A stretch of DNA of 23,831 nucleotides from Acidimicrobiaceae bacterium (GTDB lineage Bacteria; Actinomycetota; Acidimicrobiia; Acidimicrobiales; RAAP-2). The notes beneath the pieces are model-generated. The model had not been told where the DNA came from. It made no database searches and saw only the letters and a list, made by a program, of their open reading frames with translations. This document shows, piece by piece, positions 7,236-15,149 of this stretch. Location of the stretch: NCBI GenBank assembly GCA_003152555.1, contig PMAL01000043.1:156-23986 (forward strand), given 5' to 3'. How positions within the stretch are numbered: position 1 is the first letter of the stretch; each line of letters begins with the position of its first letter. Made by a program: the position numbers and the translations under genes.

Positions 7236-7333
7236 AGGCACTCGTCGTGAAGTCGCCCGGCCGCGTTGGCATCGCGTACTCGATCGTCGGAGCCAACGAA
7301 CTGCTCGGCTGGCCAGTCGCCCGCAGGGATTGA
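7232..7333 (+). pseudogene. Zinc alcohol dehydrogenase, N-terminal remnant coupled to iclR
   Basis: ATG overlaps the iclR stop (ATGA) and opens 33 codons: MKALVVKSPGRVGI, then GANELLGWPVARRD and a stop. The start is the classic first strand of medium-chain zinc dehydrogenases (MKALVV-x-x-P-G-x-V), and ANELLGWPVA corresponds to the next strand (E-V/L-L-V-R-V). The reading frame then ends; the zinc-binding and Rossmann domains are missing on this strand. It is clearly a remnant, with the break near 7320. Confidence 0.65.
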
Positions 7334-7571
7334 TGCCCTCAACTACGACAAGACCGTCTGCGGGTTGGTTGACAGCACCTATGAGACGACCAACCCGCTC
7401 GTGACCGAGCGTGAGCGGATAACGCACGTAATCGAGGTCAATGGTGCCATCATTCAATTCGAGGTCGGAACAGCACATCGCGCAGGCGACTGACTGGACA
7501 AGAAGTTCGACGTGACCATCGAAACGACGGAACACATTGATGCCGCCACCTCCGCGAGGCAAGGTGATCAT
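7308..7571 (-). pseudogene. Zinc alcohol dehydrogenase, N-terminal domain remnant on the opposite strand
   Basis: ATG at 7569-7571 lies five bases after the stop of the ketopantoate-reductase-like gene. About 88 codons read as an alcohol dehydrogenase GroES-like domain: HVELLVQSVA, then ACAMCCSDLELNDGTI (catalytic Cys region, usually C-G-x-C-G-T-D), YVRYPLTLGHERVG (GHExxG zinc ligands), and VVVEGINPCGR, where the structural zinc loop should start. The next Cys residues are lost (GRLAS). Downstream the frame happens to stay open, but it reads the antisense of the other remnant and of iclR, so there is no NAD-binding domain. It is tail-to-tail with the plus-strand remnant. Confidence 0.65.
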
Positions 7572-7576
7572 GCTGC

Positions 7577-8578
7577 TTAACGACTTTCTACCGGGTCAGT
7601 AGTACCTGAGGCGTCAAGCAACATCGCAAGCACCTCGTCCTCGCTCCAGAAGCCCGGAGATTGATGTTGCGCGGCCAACTGATTGGCGAGTCTTTGCAGT
7701 ACTTCGTTGACCGGCGTCGCGACACCGTGCAGTCGGCCCTGCATCACGATTTCGCCGGTCAAGTAGTCGGTTTCAATTGAACCCGTGGACCTAGTGAGAC
7801 TCTGCCAGGTTGAACCTCCGCCGCGCTCGCTATCGCCCACGAGCCCGTAGTTGAGCAGCGTCCCTCGCCGCTTCGCGTCTTCGTCATGTTGCACGTAGTC
7901 AATTCCCGCGGCGTCCATCACGGCCGCACCTTCCTCTGCGGCGCGCTGCCACAACGATCCAGGCCTCGCCTGGGGTCCGCAGACCGCCTCGACGGCGTTG
8001 CCCAGGTTCATCAGTAACTTGCCCCACTTCCAACGCGCGATATCCTCTCGCGCGACTGAATCGAAGGATGATGCGCCGAGCATTCTCGCCAGTTCTTTAA
8101 TAGTGCTGTCCGTTCCCGCGGGCCAACGTCCCACGTCCAATAAGCCCGAAATTGGTGACGCGTACACCTGCACCACGCCCGGCACGAGATACGTGGCCGG
8201 TGTCATCACGCACATGCCGTAGACATTCTTGAACAGACGAAGGGCGACTCGTTCGTTCTCCACGCCATTTTGTCCGCAAACTATCGCCGTATCGGGCGAT
8301 GCCACGCGCGCCAGGCGCTGAAGGGCCGTCAGGGAATCTTGACTCTTGACCGTCAAGATGACGATGTCGCTCCGCTGGGGGGATAAGGCCAATGGATCGT
8401 CGACGACAGGTACGCGCAATGTAACCGTTTCGTCGGGAGTTTCAAGACGAACTCCGTTCTTCGACAGCGCTTCAAAGTGCCGGCCGCGCGCGATGAACGT
8501 GACCTCATGGCCGTGTTGAAATAGTTTCGCGCCGATGACTCCGCCAACGGCGCCGGCGCCGTACACGACTACTCGCAT
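7577..8578 (-). CDS. Ketopantoate reductase-like (PanE/ApbA family) oxidoreductase
   Basis: 333 residues with an N-terminal Rossmann domain (GAGAVGG at 7-13) and a C-terminal ApbA_C all-helical domain. The expected catalytic Lys is K187 in KWGKLLMNLGN, with Asn191 also conserved. The family reduces 2-dehydropantoate to pantoate with NADPH in coenzyme A synthesis. Many actinobacterial paralogues act on other 2-oxoacids or have unknown substrates. With catabolic-type neighbours and no panB/panC nearby, a paralogue role is likely, so I give no symbol. Strong Shine-Dalgarno (GGAAGGA) seven to eight bases before the ATG. A broken alcohol dehydrogenase follows five bases after its stop, suggesting a former operon. 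Confidence 0.88.
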   Translation of the reverse strand: MRVVVYGAGAVGGVIGAKLFQHGHEVTFIARGRHFEALSKNGVRLETPDETVTLRVPVVDDPLALSPQRSDIVILTVKSQDSLTALQRLARVASPDTAIVCGQNGVENERVALRLFKNVYGMCVMTPATYLVPGVVQVYASPISGLLDVGRWPAGTDSTIKELARMLGASSFDSVAREDIARWKWGKLLMNLGNAVEAVCGPQARPGSLWQRAAEEGAAVMDAAGIDYVQHDEDAKRRGTLLNYGLVGDSERGGGSTWQSLTRSTGSIETDYLTGEIVMQGRLHGVATPVNEVLQRLANQLAAQHQSPGFWSEDEVLAMLLDASGTTDPVESR

Positions 8579-8630
8579 GGCTTCATCCTTCCACCGATAA
8601 TTCGCACGTTAATTGCCGGTCGCGGAGCGC

Positions 8631-9116
8631 CTACAGCGACAGATACATCACGTGTAGACCAACCAGTCCGTGATCGGGATGATCGAAGGCCTCGGGCACC
8701 GTCGCGAGGATTTCAAAGCCCAAGGACTGCCACAAGTGCACGGCGGCGTGATTCGTCGCAACAACGGCGTTGAATTGAATACTGTGAAAGCCATTCTCGC
8801 GCGCCCAATTGACAACGTACTTTCCCAGCGCAGTGCCCACGCCGTGGCCCTGATGATCGGGACTCACCATGAAACTCGCGGTGGCGACGTGAGCACCACG
8901 CCCCGGACGGTTAGGGCCCATTGTCGCTGAGCCCAGCACAACACCCTCTTTCTCAGCGACGACGGTGAATCCCGGTGGCTGGACCATCCACAGCGAATGA
9001 GCGATTTCCTTGGAAGGACCTTGCGGATAGGCGTACGTCTCACCCGCATCAACGATGACACTAAAAAATGGAAAAATGTGATCCCAGTCGTCTTCATTCG
9101 CTTGTCTGATTATCAC
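8631..9116 (-). CDS. GNAT-family N-acetyltransferase
   Basis: 161 residues covering one complete GNAT domain. It starts MIIRQANEDDWDHI; motif A is at about 80-100 with the acetyl-CoA pyrophosphate loop QGHGVG at 89-94, preceded by the strand ASFMVSPD. The C-terminal motif B region is AAVHLWQSLGFEILATVPEAF. The overall form (R-x-A-x-x-D-W at the start, Y-A-Y-P-Q-G after helix 1) resembles phosphinothricin/YncA-like or L-amino-acid N-acetyltransferases; the substrate is unknown. Start codon is GTG. The ketopantoate-reductase-like gene lies 52 bases downstream but has its own Shine-Dalgarno sequence. Confidence 0.9.
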   Translation of the reverse strand: MIIRQANEDDWDHIFPFFSVIVDAGETYAYPQGPSKEIAHSLWMVQPPGFTVVAEKEGVVLGSATMGPNRPGRGAHVATASFMVSPDHQGHGVGTALGKYVVNWARENGFHSIQFNAVVATNHAAVHLWQSLGFEILATVPEAFDHPDHGLVGLHVMYLSL

Positions 9117-9124
9117 GAGTCGTG

Positions 9125-9130
9125 AGTGTA
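9125..9130 (-). promoter_or_regulatory. Possible -10 box close to the GNAT start
   Basis: TACACT ends eight bases before the GTG of the acetyltransferase gene, and no ribosome binding site is visible. This is consistent with a leaderless or very short leader. Confidence 0.25.
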
Positions 9131-9372
9131 ATCGATGTCAGCTGAGAGAAAAGTTCACGATAACACGTTTCAACATCCGTGATCATCGCACCAGAAAAGT
9201 CAGATCGAACAAGTTGGTGAAGTAGTAATGATGCGATTTCGCCAGTGATTCACTACGTTCGCATTGCGGACTGAACGTTCGTTTATTGATGCGGTGGCGT
9301 CGGTCTTTTTTGATGTGGTAGACCGGTCGCAAGAGCAATTGCGCTCCCTTCCAATTGATTGACGAGAAGAGG

Positions 9373-11349
9373 ATGGCATCGCTAATGATGAGCCTAAAAA
9401 CCGTACGAATCAATCACCGGATAAATCGATCGATCGTGAAACCGGTTCTTGCGATCGGGACATCGATGATCATCGCCCTATCGGGCCTGTCATTAATGTC
9501 AACTTCCGCCGACGCCGCACTTAAGGCACCGTTCGTAAGTGCCGTTTGCAACGTCAGCGTGTCGGCTGGTACGGGAACGATCGCAAATGGACTCATCATT
9601 GGCGTCACTCCCGGCACGACGAAAATTACGTTCGACTGCAATGACGCAACGAGTGCCGCCATTGTTGCTGAGGCATCGCTGCTGAGTGCCATCGGTACAA
9701 CTTCTGTATCCCAATCGGGCGAGGCTGACACCAGCGCGTTTGGCGCTTTCACTGCGAGTTCCACGGATACCGGATGCCCGGCCGCGGCGGCAGGTTCCTG
9801 CACGGTGGCCACGTTTACCGTGCCGGCCACGTTTACTGCGTCCGACGCCAAGGCCACCTGTCCTCCCTCGCAGACACAAATCAACGAAGGTCTGTTTGGA
9901 TGCGCAGTCGCGGTGGCCACTGCGCTGGCCACTCCAGTTTCGGGCGCGGAATACTTGATGACGTTCGCAAGTCAAACAACCGCGCCGAACCCTCCATCCA
10001 TCGCTGTAAGTCCGTCCACCGGTGTAGCCGGTAGCAGCGTCAAGGTGAGCGACGCCGCGGCCAATACGGGATTCTGGTGGGCGAACGCCGTTCAGGCAAC
10101 CCAGGCCAGTGCGCTCGGCACTACGCCGACCCCGCCACCAAGTACGTGCGCTGCCAGCGGCAGCTACGGCACCGTTCCTCCTCCGTTCCTCGAAGTGAAC
10201 TGGTTCGCCACCGGCAGCGCGACCGCGATTCCGGGCAGCGCCGCCAGCGTGTCAATTTCTAATGACTGCTATGACGGAACCACGCTGCATGCGCCGGTGT
10301 TGAGTGGCACGATTCCGGTGCCGTCCACGCTCAAAATCGGGTCGACCTATACCGGATACCTATGCGAACTCAACGTCACGCCCTATCCGAGCAATGACCT
10401 CAACGCCGCCGTCGATTGCGGTCCCGCACCCGGCGGAGCAAGCTGGATCGACGCGTCATTCTCCTTCACCGATGCGCTCGGTCCAATAACACAGATTGCG
10501 CCACTGTCTGGATCGACCCCACCGGGGGCCGCCTACAGTGAGCAACTCAACGTGTCGGGCAACTCCGGCGCCGTGACTTTCGTGACGTCGTCACCGGCCG
10601 TGGCGGGACTGACCGTGTCGTCATCAGGGTTGCTGAGTACCTCGGCCAGCTTGGCCGCCGGCAGTTACGTGATCTCGGGCACGGATTCAGATACCTCCGG
10701 AGATTCAGGTACCTGGACCTACGCCCTTGGCGTGGGCACGGCCCAGAGCGCACTGACAATCACCAGCGTCACGGGCACGGTAGGAAAGTCGCTGTCCTTG
10801 ACCACGAGCGGCGGTTCCAGCACGGGCGCCGTTACGTTCACCGTCACCAACGGCACCGCCGCGGGCTGCACGATCTCGGGCAGTTCGTTAATCGCCACAA
10901 GCGGGGGTACGTGTCTCGTGGTCGCGACCAAGGCGGGCGATTCCACGTATCTGCCGGTCTCTTCGGGGCCAACCAACGTATCGATGTCAACGGGGGCGAG
11001 TGCGCTCAAGTTGGTAAGTCGAGACGTAGTGCTCACGAGTAGCGCCAAGAATCTGCCCATCCGCGTTTCTTGCGGTGCCGTGGTCTGCAGTGGCACCCTG
11101 AGCGTCGTCGCGCGACTCCAAGAGAGGAAGGCCGGCGGCGGCACCCTCGAGCTCGTCGTCAAACTCCCCGCCATTGCATATCGACTAAATCCCCGTACAT
11201 CCAAAACTGTCAATGTGCAACTGAGCCCAGTGGTGCGCCGCTACCTCGCTGGCAATCCTGGCCGCCCTCGCGATTACGGCTTGCTCGAAGTCACTGACAA
11301 CCTCGGTAAGAAGCACACGAACATTGGAAGAGTCTCCCTACTTAAATAA
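9373..11349 (+). CDS. Secreted protein with Ig-like domains, function unknown
   Basis: About 658 residues. Several in-frame starts are possible (TTG 9355, ATG 9373, 9385 and 9388); a GAGAAGAGG stretch just before 9373 does not settle the choice. A basic N-terminus is followed by a hydrophobic stretch and the signal-peptidase-like site STSADA/AL. The mature part is rich in Ser, Thr, Ala and Gly. About the first 300 residues contain paired Cys. Two Ig-like beta-sandwich modules follow, one at roughly 10490-10735 (putative-Ig type, PLSGSTPPGAAYSEQL... then AGSYVISGTDSD) and one at roughly 10750-11000 (ALTITSVTGTVGKSLSL... CLVVATKAGDSTYLPVSS). The C-terminal domain is basic. There is no sortase motif, lipobox or C-terminal membrane anchor, so it is probably released or held non-covalently. 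A surface or adhesion role is a guess. Confidence 0.8.
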   Translation: MASLMMSLKTVRINHRINRSIVKPVLAIGTSMIIALSGLSLMSTSADAALKAPFVSAVCNVSVSAGTGTIANGLIIGVTPGTTKITFDCNDATSAAIVAEASLLSAIGTTSVSQSGEADTSAFGAFTASSTDTGCPAAAAGSCTVATFTVPATFTASDAKATCPPSQTQINEGLFGCAVAVATALATPVSGAEYLMTFASQTTAPNPPSIAVSPSTGVAGSSVKVSDAAANTGFWWANAVQATQASALGTTPTPPPSTCAASGSYGTVPPPFLEVNWFATGSATAIPGSAASVSISNDCYDGTTLHAPVLSGTIPVPSTLKIGSTYTGYLCELNVTPYPSNDLNAAVDCGPAPGGASWIDASFSFTDALGPITQIAPLSGSTPPGAAYSEQLNVSGNSGAVTFVTSSPAVAGLTVSSSGLLSTSASLAAGSYVISGTDSDTSGDSGTWTYALGVGTAQSALTITSVTGTVGKSLSLTTSGGSSTGAVTFTVTNGTAAGCTISGSSLIATSGGTCLVVATKAGDSTYLPVSSGPTNVSMSTGASALKLVSRDVVLTSSAKNLPIRVSCGAVVCSGTLSVVARLQERKAGGGTLELVVKLPAIAYRLNPRTSKTVNVQLSPVVRRYLAGNPGRPRDYGLLEVTDNLGKKHTNIGRVSLLK

Positions 11350-11488
11350 GGCGTTCGACCGCGGTCTAACAAGTCGCACGTCAAAGTCGTCGCGATTCAG
11401 CAAGCTTCCTCATCGACGACCCGTGAGGTTCTCATCGCGTCACTCGAGCGTTCTTCAGTCGTCATGTCGCCACTACATGCACTCAAAG

Positions 11489-11494
11489 TAAAGT
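11489..11494 (+). promoter_or_regulatory. -10 box of probable leaderless transcript, LLM oxidoreductase gene
   Basis: TAAAGT ends six bases before the ATG at 11501. The spacer TGAAAG could be read as a weak Shine-Dalgarno sequence, but it touches the start codon and is too close to work well. Confidence 0.35.
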
Positions 11495-11500
11495 TGAAAG

Positions 11501-12373
11501 ATGAGACTGAGCACCGTCATTCTTCCCCTCGAGCGCTGGCCAGAATCGAGGGAGAAATGGAGTAGAGCCGAGGAGTTGGGGTTCTACGCGGCCTACACCT
11601 ACGACCACCTCTCGTGGGGTCGCCTGCAGGATCGACCCTGGTTCGGTGCCGTCCCGACACTGACGGCCGCCTCCCTCGCCACGTCGACGATGCAGCTCGG
11701 CACATTGGTGACCACACCAAACTTTCGACATCCGGTGCCGCTCGCGAAAGACCTGCTGAGCCTCGACGACATGTCGGGTGGTCGACTCATTATCGGCATT
11801 GGCTCGGGCGGACTCGGCAACGACGCGACAGTGCTGGGCCATGAGGAATGGTCAGCGCACGAACGAATGGACCGATTTGTCAATTTCGTGGAACTCCTCG
11901 ACGAGTTGTTAACCCAACCCCTCACGACCAAGACCGGTCCCTTTTACAGCGCCACCGACGCTCGCATGTTGCCGGGCACACTCCAGCAGCCGCGACCCCC
12001 CTTTTACGTGGCGGCCGCGGGAAAACGCGGTCTCCGCATGGTCACTCGTTACGGCCAGGGTTGGGTATCGACCGGACGTTCCGCCAACGCTGACGAGTCC
12101 TGTTTCGACGCCGTCCGTGCGCAGTTGCACCGACTACGGGCGGCCATGGACGAAGTGAATCGGCCACTGGACAGCATCGAACGAGTCCTGCTCGACGGAC
12201 TCAATACTGAGCGGCCCCTAGTCTCAGTTGACGCATTCGTTGACTGGGCCGGTCGCTACGAAACGCTCGGCATCACCGAACTCGTCATCCACTGGCCCGA
12301 ACCGGACTCGTTGTTCGACTTCGACATGACGACGTTCGAAAAGATCGCTACCGAGGGTCTCGCCCAGCTGTAA
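11501..12373 (+). CDS. LLM-class (luciferase-like) flavin-dependent oxidoreductase
   Basis: 290 residues forming one bacterial-luciferase-like TIM barrel. Recognisable segments are the N-terminal strand RLSTVILPLERWPE, AEELGFYAAYTYDHL (the strand-helix after which substrate and cofactor bind), LGTLVTTPNFRHPVPLAKDL, and the flavin-phosphate region DDMSGGRLIIGIGSGG at about 88-103. The later strand RPPFYVAAAGKRGL is also present. Actinobacterial members often use F420 rather than FMN, but the sequence alone does not decide which. Substrate unknown. It is followed 48 bases later by a dehydrogenase gene with its own promoter-like box, so the two may be separately transcribed. Confidence 0.9.
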   Translation: MRLSTVILPLERWPESREKWSRAEELGFYAAYTYDHLSWGRLQDRPWFGAVPTLTAASLATSTMQLGTLVTTPNFRHPVPLAKDLLSLDDMSGGRLIIGIGSGGLGNDATVLGHEEWSAHERMDRFVNFVELLDELLTQPLTTKTGPFYSATDARMLPGTLQQPRPPFYVAAAGKRGLRMVTRYGQGWVSTGRSANADESCFDAVRAQLHRLRAAMDEVNRPLDSIERVLLDGLNTERPLVSVDAFVDWAGRYETLGITELVIHWPEPDSLFDFDMTTFEKIATEGLAQL

Positions 12374-12409
12374 TCACATTCGCGTCACGCCGATCTGAAG
12401 CGAGCGGAC

Positions 12410-12415
12410 TACATT
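12410..12415 (+). promoter_or_regulatory. -10 box of probable leaderless transcript, HIBADH-family gene
   Basis: TACATT ends exactly six bases before the ATG at 12422; there is no ribosome binding site. Confidence 0.4.
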
Positions 12416-12421
12416 CGGTCC

Positions 12422-13342
12422 ATGGAAGAAATCAAAGAAGTCTCTCCCGCAACGACCAGAGTCGGCTGGATCGGCACGGGTGTCATGGGTTCAACCATGT
12501 GCGCTCACCTACAGGATGCCGGCTACACGATGACAGTTTCATCGCGTACGCGATCAAAGACCGACGCGCTCGTGGCGGCCGGGGCAACCTGGGCCGACAC
12601 GCCGCGCGACGTCGCCAAGAAGAGTGACGTGATCTTCACCATGGTGGGTTTTCCCGCCGACGTGCGTGAGGTGGTCTTCGGTGTGAACGGTCTGCTCGAC
12701 GCGGCCCACGAAGGTTCGGTCGTGGTGGACATGTCGACGAGTGAGCCGGCGCTCGCGGTTGAGATCGCCGAGCGGGCCACAGCACGCGGCGTACACAGCC
12801 TGGACGCCCCCGTGTCGGGCGGCGATGTCGGGGCGAAGAACGCCACCCTCTCGATCATGGTCGGCGGCCCGGAGGATGTCTTTCTCGCCTTGGAGCCGTG
12901 CCTCAAGGTGATGGGCGCCACCATTGTGCGCCAAGGTGATCACGGGGCGGGCCAGCACACCAAGATGATGAACCAAGTGCTCATCGCGAGCAACATGGTG
13001 GGCGTGTGCGAGGCATTGCTCTACGCCTACCGGGCTGGCCTCGATCTCGAGACCGTGCTGACGTCGGTCAGCGGCGGCGCCGCGGGCAGTTGGTCGCTGT
13101 CCAACCTTGCTCCGCGCGCCATTGCGGGCAATATGGCGCCCGGATTCTACGTTGATCATTTTGTCAAGGACATGGGCATTGCGCTGAGCGAAGCCAGTCG
13201 CATGCACCTGTCACTGCCCGGACTCGCGCTCGCCCATCAGCTCTACGTGGCACTACAAGCCCAAGGCGGCGGTCTCGACGGCACCCAATCGCTCATTCGT
13301 GCGCTGGGGTCCTTGTCCGCTATCAACTGGGACCAGCGATGA
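12422..13342 (+). CDS. 3-hydroxyisobutyrate dehydrogenase-family NAD(P)-dependent oxidoreductase
   Basis: 306 residues. The Rossmann motif GTGVMG lies at 18-23 after VGWI. The substrate-binding signature is DAPVSGGDVGA (128-138). The catalytic Lys is K181 in GAGQHTKMMNQ, with Asn185 completing the usual K-x-x-x-N. The C-terminal helical dimerisation domain contains GSWSLSN and FVKDMGIALSEA. The family includes 3-hydroxyisobutyrate, tartronate semialdehyde and 6-phosphogluconate-type beta-hydroxyacid dehydrogenases. All catalytic residues are in place, so an active beta-hydroxyacid dehydrogenase is likely, but the exact substrate cannot be assigned. Valine degradation (MmsB role) is one possibility, but no mmsA-like gene is seen here. 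Confidence 0.92.
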   Translation: MEEIKEVSPATTRVGWIGTGVMGSTMCAHLQDAGYTMTVSSRTRSKTDALVAAGATWADTPRDVAKKSDVIFTMVGFPADVREVVFGVNGLLDAAHEGSVVVDMSTSEPALAVEIAERATARGVHSLDAPVSGGDVGAKNATLSIMVGGPEDVFLALEPCLKVMGATIVRQGDHGAGQHTKMMNQVLIASNMVGVCEALLYAYRAGLDLETVLTSVSGGAAGSWSLSNLAPRAIAGNMAPGFYVDHFVKDMGIALSEASRMHLSLPGLALAHQLYVALQAQGGGLDGTQSLIRALGSLSAINWDQR

Positions 13343-13439
13343 GTCCGGACGCGTCACTCGATCATCGGCACCTCACACTCCCACGACAACACACGGAGTG
13401 CACGAGCGGGGCTGCCAACCATGCGGTTGTCGAGTCAGC

Positions 13440-14357
13440 GTGAAACCACGCATCGCGGTAGGTCCCGAAGGAGCGTATTGGGCTGACGAAGCAATCCGCC
13501 AGGGCGGCGGCGAGACGGTCTCGATCGACGATCACCCCGACGGACTGATCTGGATTCAGTTCCGGGCGGCCCAAGATCTCAAAAACTATCTCGGCGCCCA
13601 TCCAGGCATTGGTTGGGTGCAGTTGCCGCTCGCGGGCGTGGAGGACGTATTTGCGGCCGGCGTCATCACCCACGACCAACAGTGGACGTCAGCGAAGGGG
13701 GCTTACGCCGAACCCGTTGCCGAGCACGCGCTGTTGCTCATGTTGGCGGGGCTGCGACAACTACCAACTAGGGCGCGGGCACGCTCGTGGGGAAAACCGG
13801 CCGGCGTAAGTCTCTTTGACGAGCCCGTCACTATTGTCGGCGCGGGCGGTATCACCGTCTCGCTGCTCAAATTGTTGGCACCGTTCCGTGCCCACGTCAC
13901 TGTCGTTCGCCCTCGACCGGAACCTCTCGAGGGTGCCGAGCTGACGGTCGACAGTGAACATCTAAACGATGCGCTGGCGAGTGCGCGCGTCGTGGTGCTG
14001 GCACCCGCGCTGACGGCGCAGACGTATCACATGATTGGTCGGGACGAGTTGGACGCCATGAGGGGTGACGCGTGGTTGGTTAACGTGGGTCGCGGAGGAC
14101 TCGTGAACACCACGGCATTGGTCGAGGCTCTGCGCCGAGGTTCCATCGGTGGCGCGGCTCTCGACGTGACTGATCCTGAACCATTGCCGTCTGGTCATCC
14201 GCTCTGGAAACTAAAGAACTGTCTCATCACGCCGCACACTGCCGATACCAGGGAAATGATTTTTCCGCTGCTCGCTAAGCGAATTACGGAAAACGTGCGA
14301 CGCCTCGGGGCGGGTGAAGAACTCGTTGGTCTCGTCGACGCCGACCTGGGTTACTAG
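13440..14357 (+). CDS. D-isomer-specific 2-hydroxyacid dehydrogenase family protein
   Basis: 305 residues from the GTG at 13440, which gives a typical N-terminus (MKPRIAVGPEG). The open frame reaches back to 13299, but that part overlaps the upstream gene and lacks family character. The N-terminal catalytic lobe contains KGAYAEPVAEHALLLML. The Rossmann motif is a slightly divergent GAGGIT near residue 134, ending in a helix KLLAPF. The catalytic residues are all present: Arg218 (VNVGRGGLVN), Glu247 (DVTDPEPLP) and His266 (LITPHTAD). The second half of the domain is a good match to glyoxylate/hydroxypyruvate- or phosphoglycerate-type enzymes; the substrate is unknown. It is about 100 bases behind the HIBADH-family gene on the same strand and could be co-transcribed. 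Confidence 0.87.
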   Translation: MKPRIAVGPEGAYWADEAIRQGGGETVSIDDHPDGLIWIQFRAAQDLKNYLGAHPGIGWVQLPLAGVEDVFAAGVITHDQQWTSAKGAYAEPVAEHALLLMLAGLRQLPTRARARSWGKPAGVSLFDEPVTIVGAGGITVSLLKLLAPFRAHVTVVRPRPEPLEGAELTVDSEHLNDALASARVVVLAPALTAQTYHMIGRDELDAMRGDAWLVNVGRGGLVNTTALVEALRRGSIGGAALDVTDPEPLPSGHPLWKLKNCLITPHTADTREMIFPLLAKRITENVRRLGAGEELVGLVDADLGY

Positions 14358-14418
14358 GCCCAACGTCATCGCATTGCAACGCGGCGTCGCAATCCTCGAG
14401 CAATGACAAGATAGGTTG

Positions 14419-15147
14419 ATGGCCGCATACCGAGAGTTCGCTCGCTACTACGACGCGATCAACGGCGACCCAGTCGAAACGAGTCTCAAGATACTGAGTC
14501 ATATCGAGCGCTACCGCCCGCAGGCAGACTCGGTGCTCGAACTCGGTTGCGGTACTGGCGCAATCCTCGCCGGGCTCGGATCGGGGCTTGCCTTAACCGG
14601 TGTCGATCTCTCGCCCGAAATGTTGGAGATCGCCATACGCCGATGTCCCGGCGCGGATCTACACCTGGATGACATGACAACTATTACGCTGCCCACGCGA
14701 TTTGACGTGGTGCTGTGCGTCTTTGACACCCTCAATCACGTGCCAACGTTTGACGGTTGGATATCAATGTTCGAGCGAGTGTCGACGCATCTCGTGGACG
14801 ACGGGATCTTCGTCTTTGACATCAATACGATTGGTAGGTTCCGTCGGCTCGCCGAAATGGCGCCGTGGGTCCACGATTTTGACGGTCACACCCTCATCAT
14901 GAACGTCGAGTTCGACGGCGTCCACTCAGAGTGGGACATTCGAGTATTTGAGCATCGCGAGGACAAGAATTTTGTGCTGCACCACGAAGTCATTGTCGAA
15001 CTGGGCGTCACGCTGCCACAGCTACGAGACGCGCTGGCCCGAGACTTCGACTTGTTAGAAGAGACAGACACCACAGGCGCGGCACCGACGGACGAGTCTG
15101 ACCGCGCGTACTTCGTATATCGGCGACGAGCGCGGGGCTCGCGTTGA
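14419..15147 (+). CDS. Class I SAM-dependent methyltransferase
   Basis: 242 residues from ATG 14419, with AGGT a few bases upstream; a TTG directly before it is also in frame. The start is typical of the family: AYREFARYYDAINGD. Motif I is VLELGCGTG at 39-47, followed by the acidic end of strand 2 in LTGVDLSPEMLEIA. Then come DMTTITLPTRFDVVLCVFDTLNH (motifs II/III), and IFVFDINT. The C-terminal part includes a beta-rich region (VEFDGVHSEWDIRVFEHRED) as in the SAM methyltransferases related to ubiquinone/glycine-type enzymes. Substrate unknown. Its stop lies two bases from the stop of the convergent D,D-carboxypeptidase-like gene, leaving no room for a terminator between them. Confidence 0.9.
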   Translation: MAAYREFARYYDAINGDPVETSLKILSHIERYRPQADSVLELGCGTGAILAGLGSGLALTGVDLSPEMLEIAIRRCPGADLHLDDMTTITLPTRFDVVLCVFDTLNHVPTFDGWISMFERVSTHLVDDGIFVFDINTIGRFRRLAEMAPWVHDFDGHTLIMNVEFDGVHSEWDIRVFEHREDKNFVLHHEVIVELGVTLPQLRDALARDFDLLEETDTTGAAPTDESDRAYFVYRRRARGSR

Positions 15148-15149
15148 AA

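Noticed and set aside
9183..9413. 76-codon minus-strand ORF in the gap before the secreted-protein gene
   Set aside because: No family features, runs into the 5' end of the divergent gene, and no start signal is visible.
11356..11366. GACCGCGGTC palindrome after the secreted-protein gene, as terminator
   Set aside because: It has no loop and no T-run; nothing supports termination there.
12554..13207. 217-codon minus-strand ORF
   Set aside because: It is antisense to the HIBADH-family gene, whose motifs are complete; the translation is His/Arg-rich with no family features.
13299..13439. N-terminal extension of the D-2-hydroxyacid dehydrogenase
   Set aside because: It overlaps the upstream gene and is Cys/Pro/Thr-rich without family character; GTG 13440 gives the normal N-terminus.
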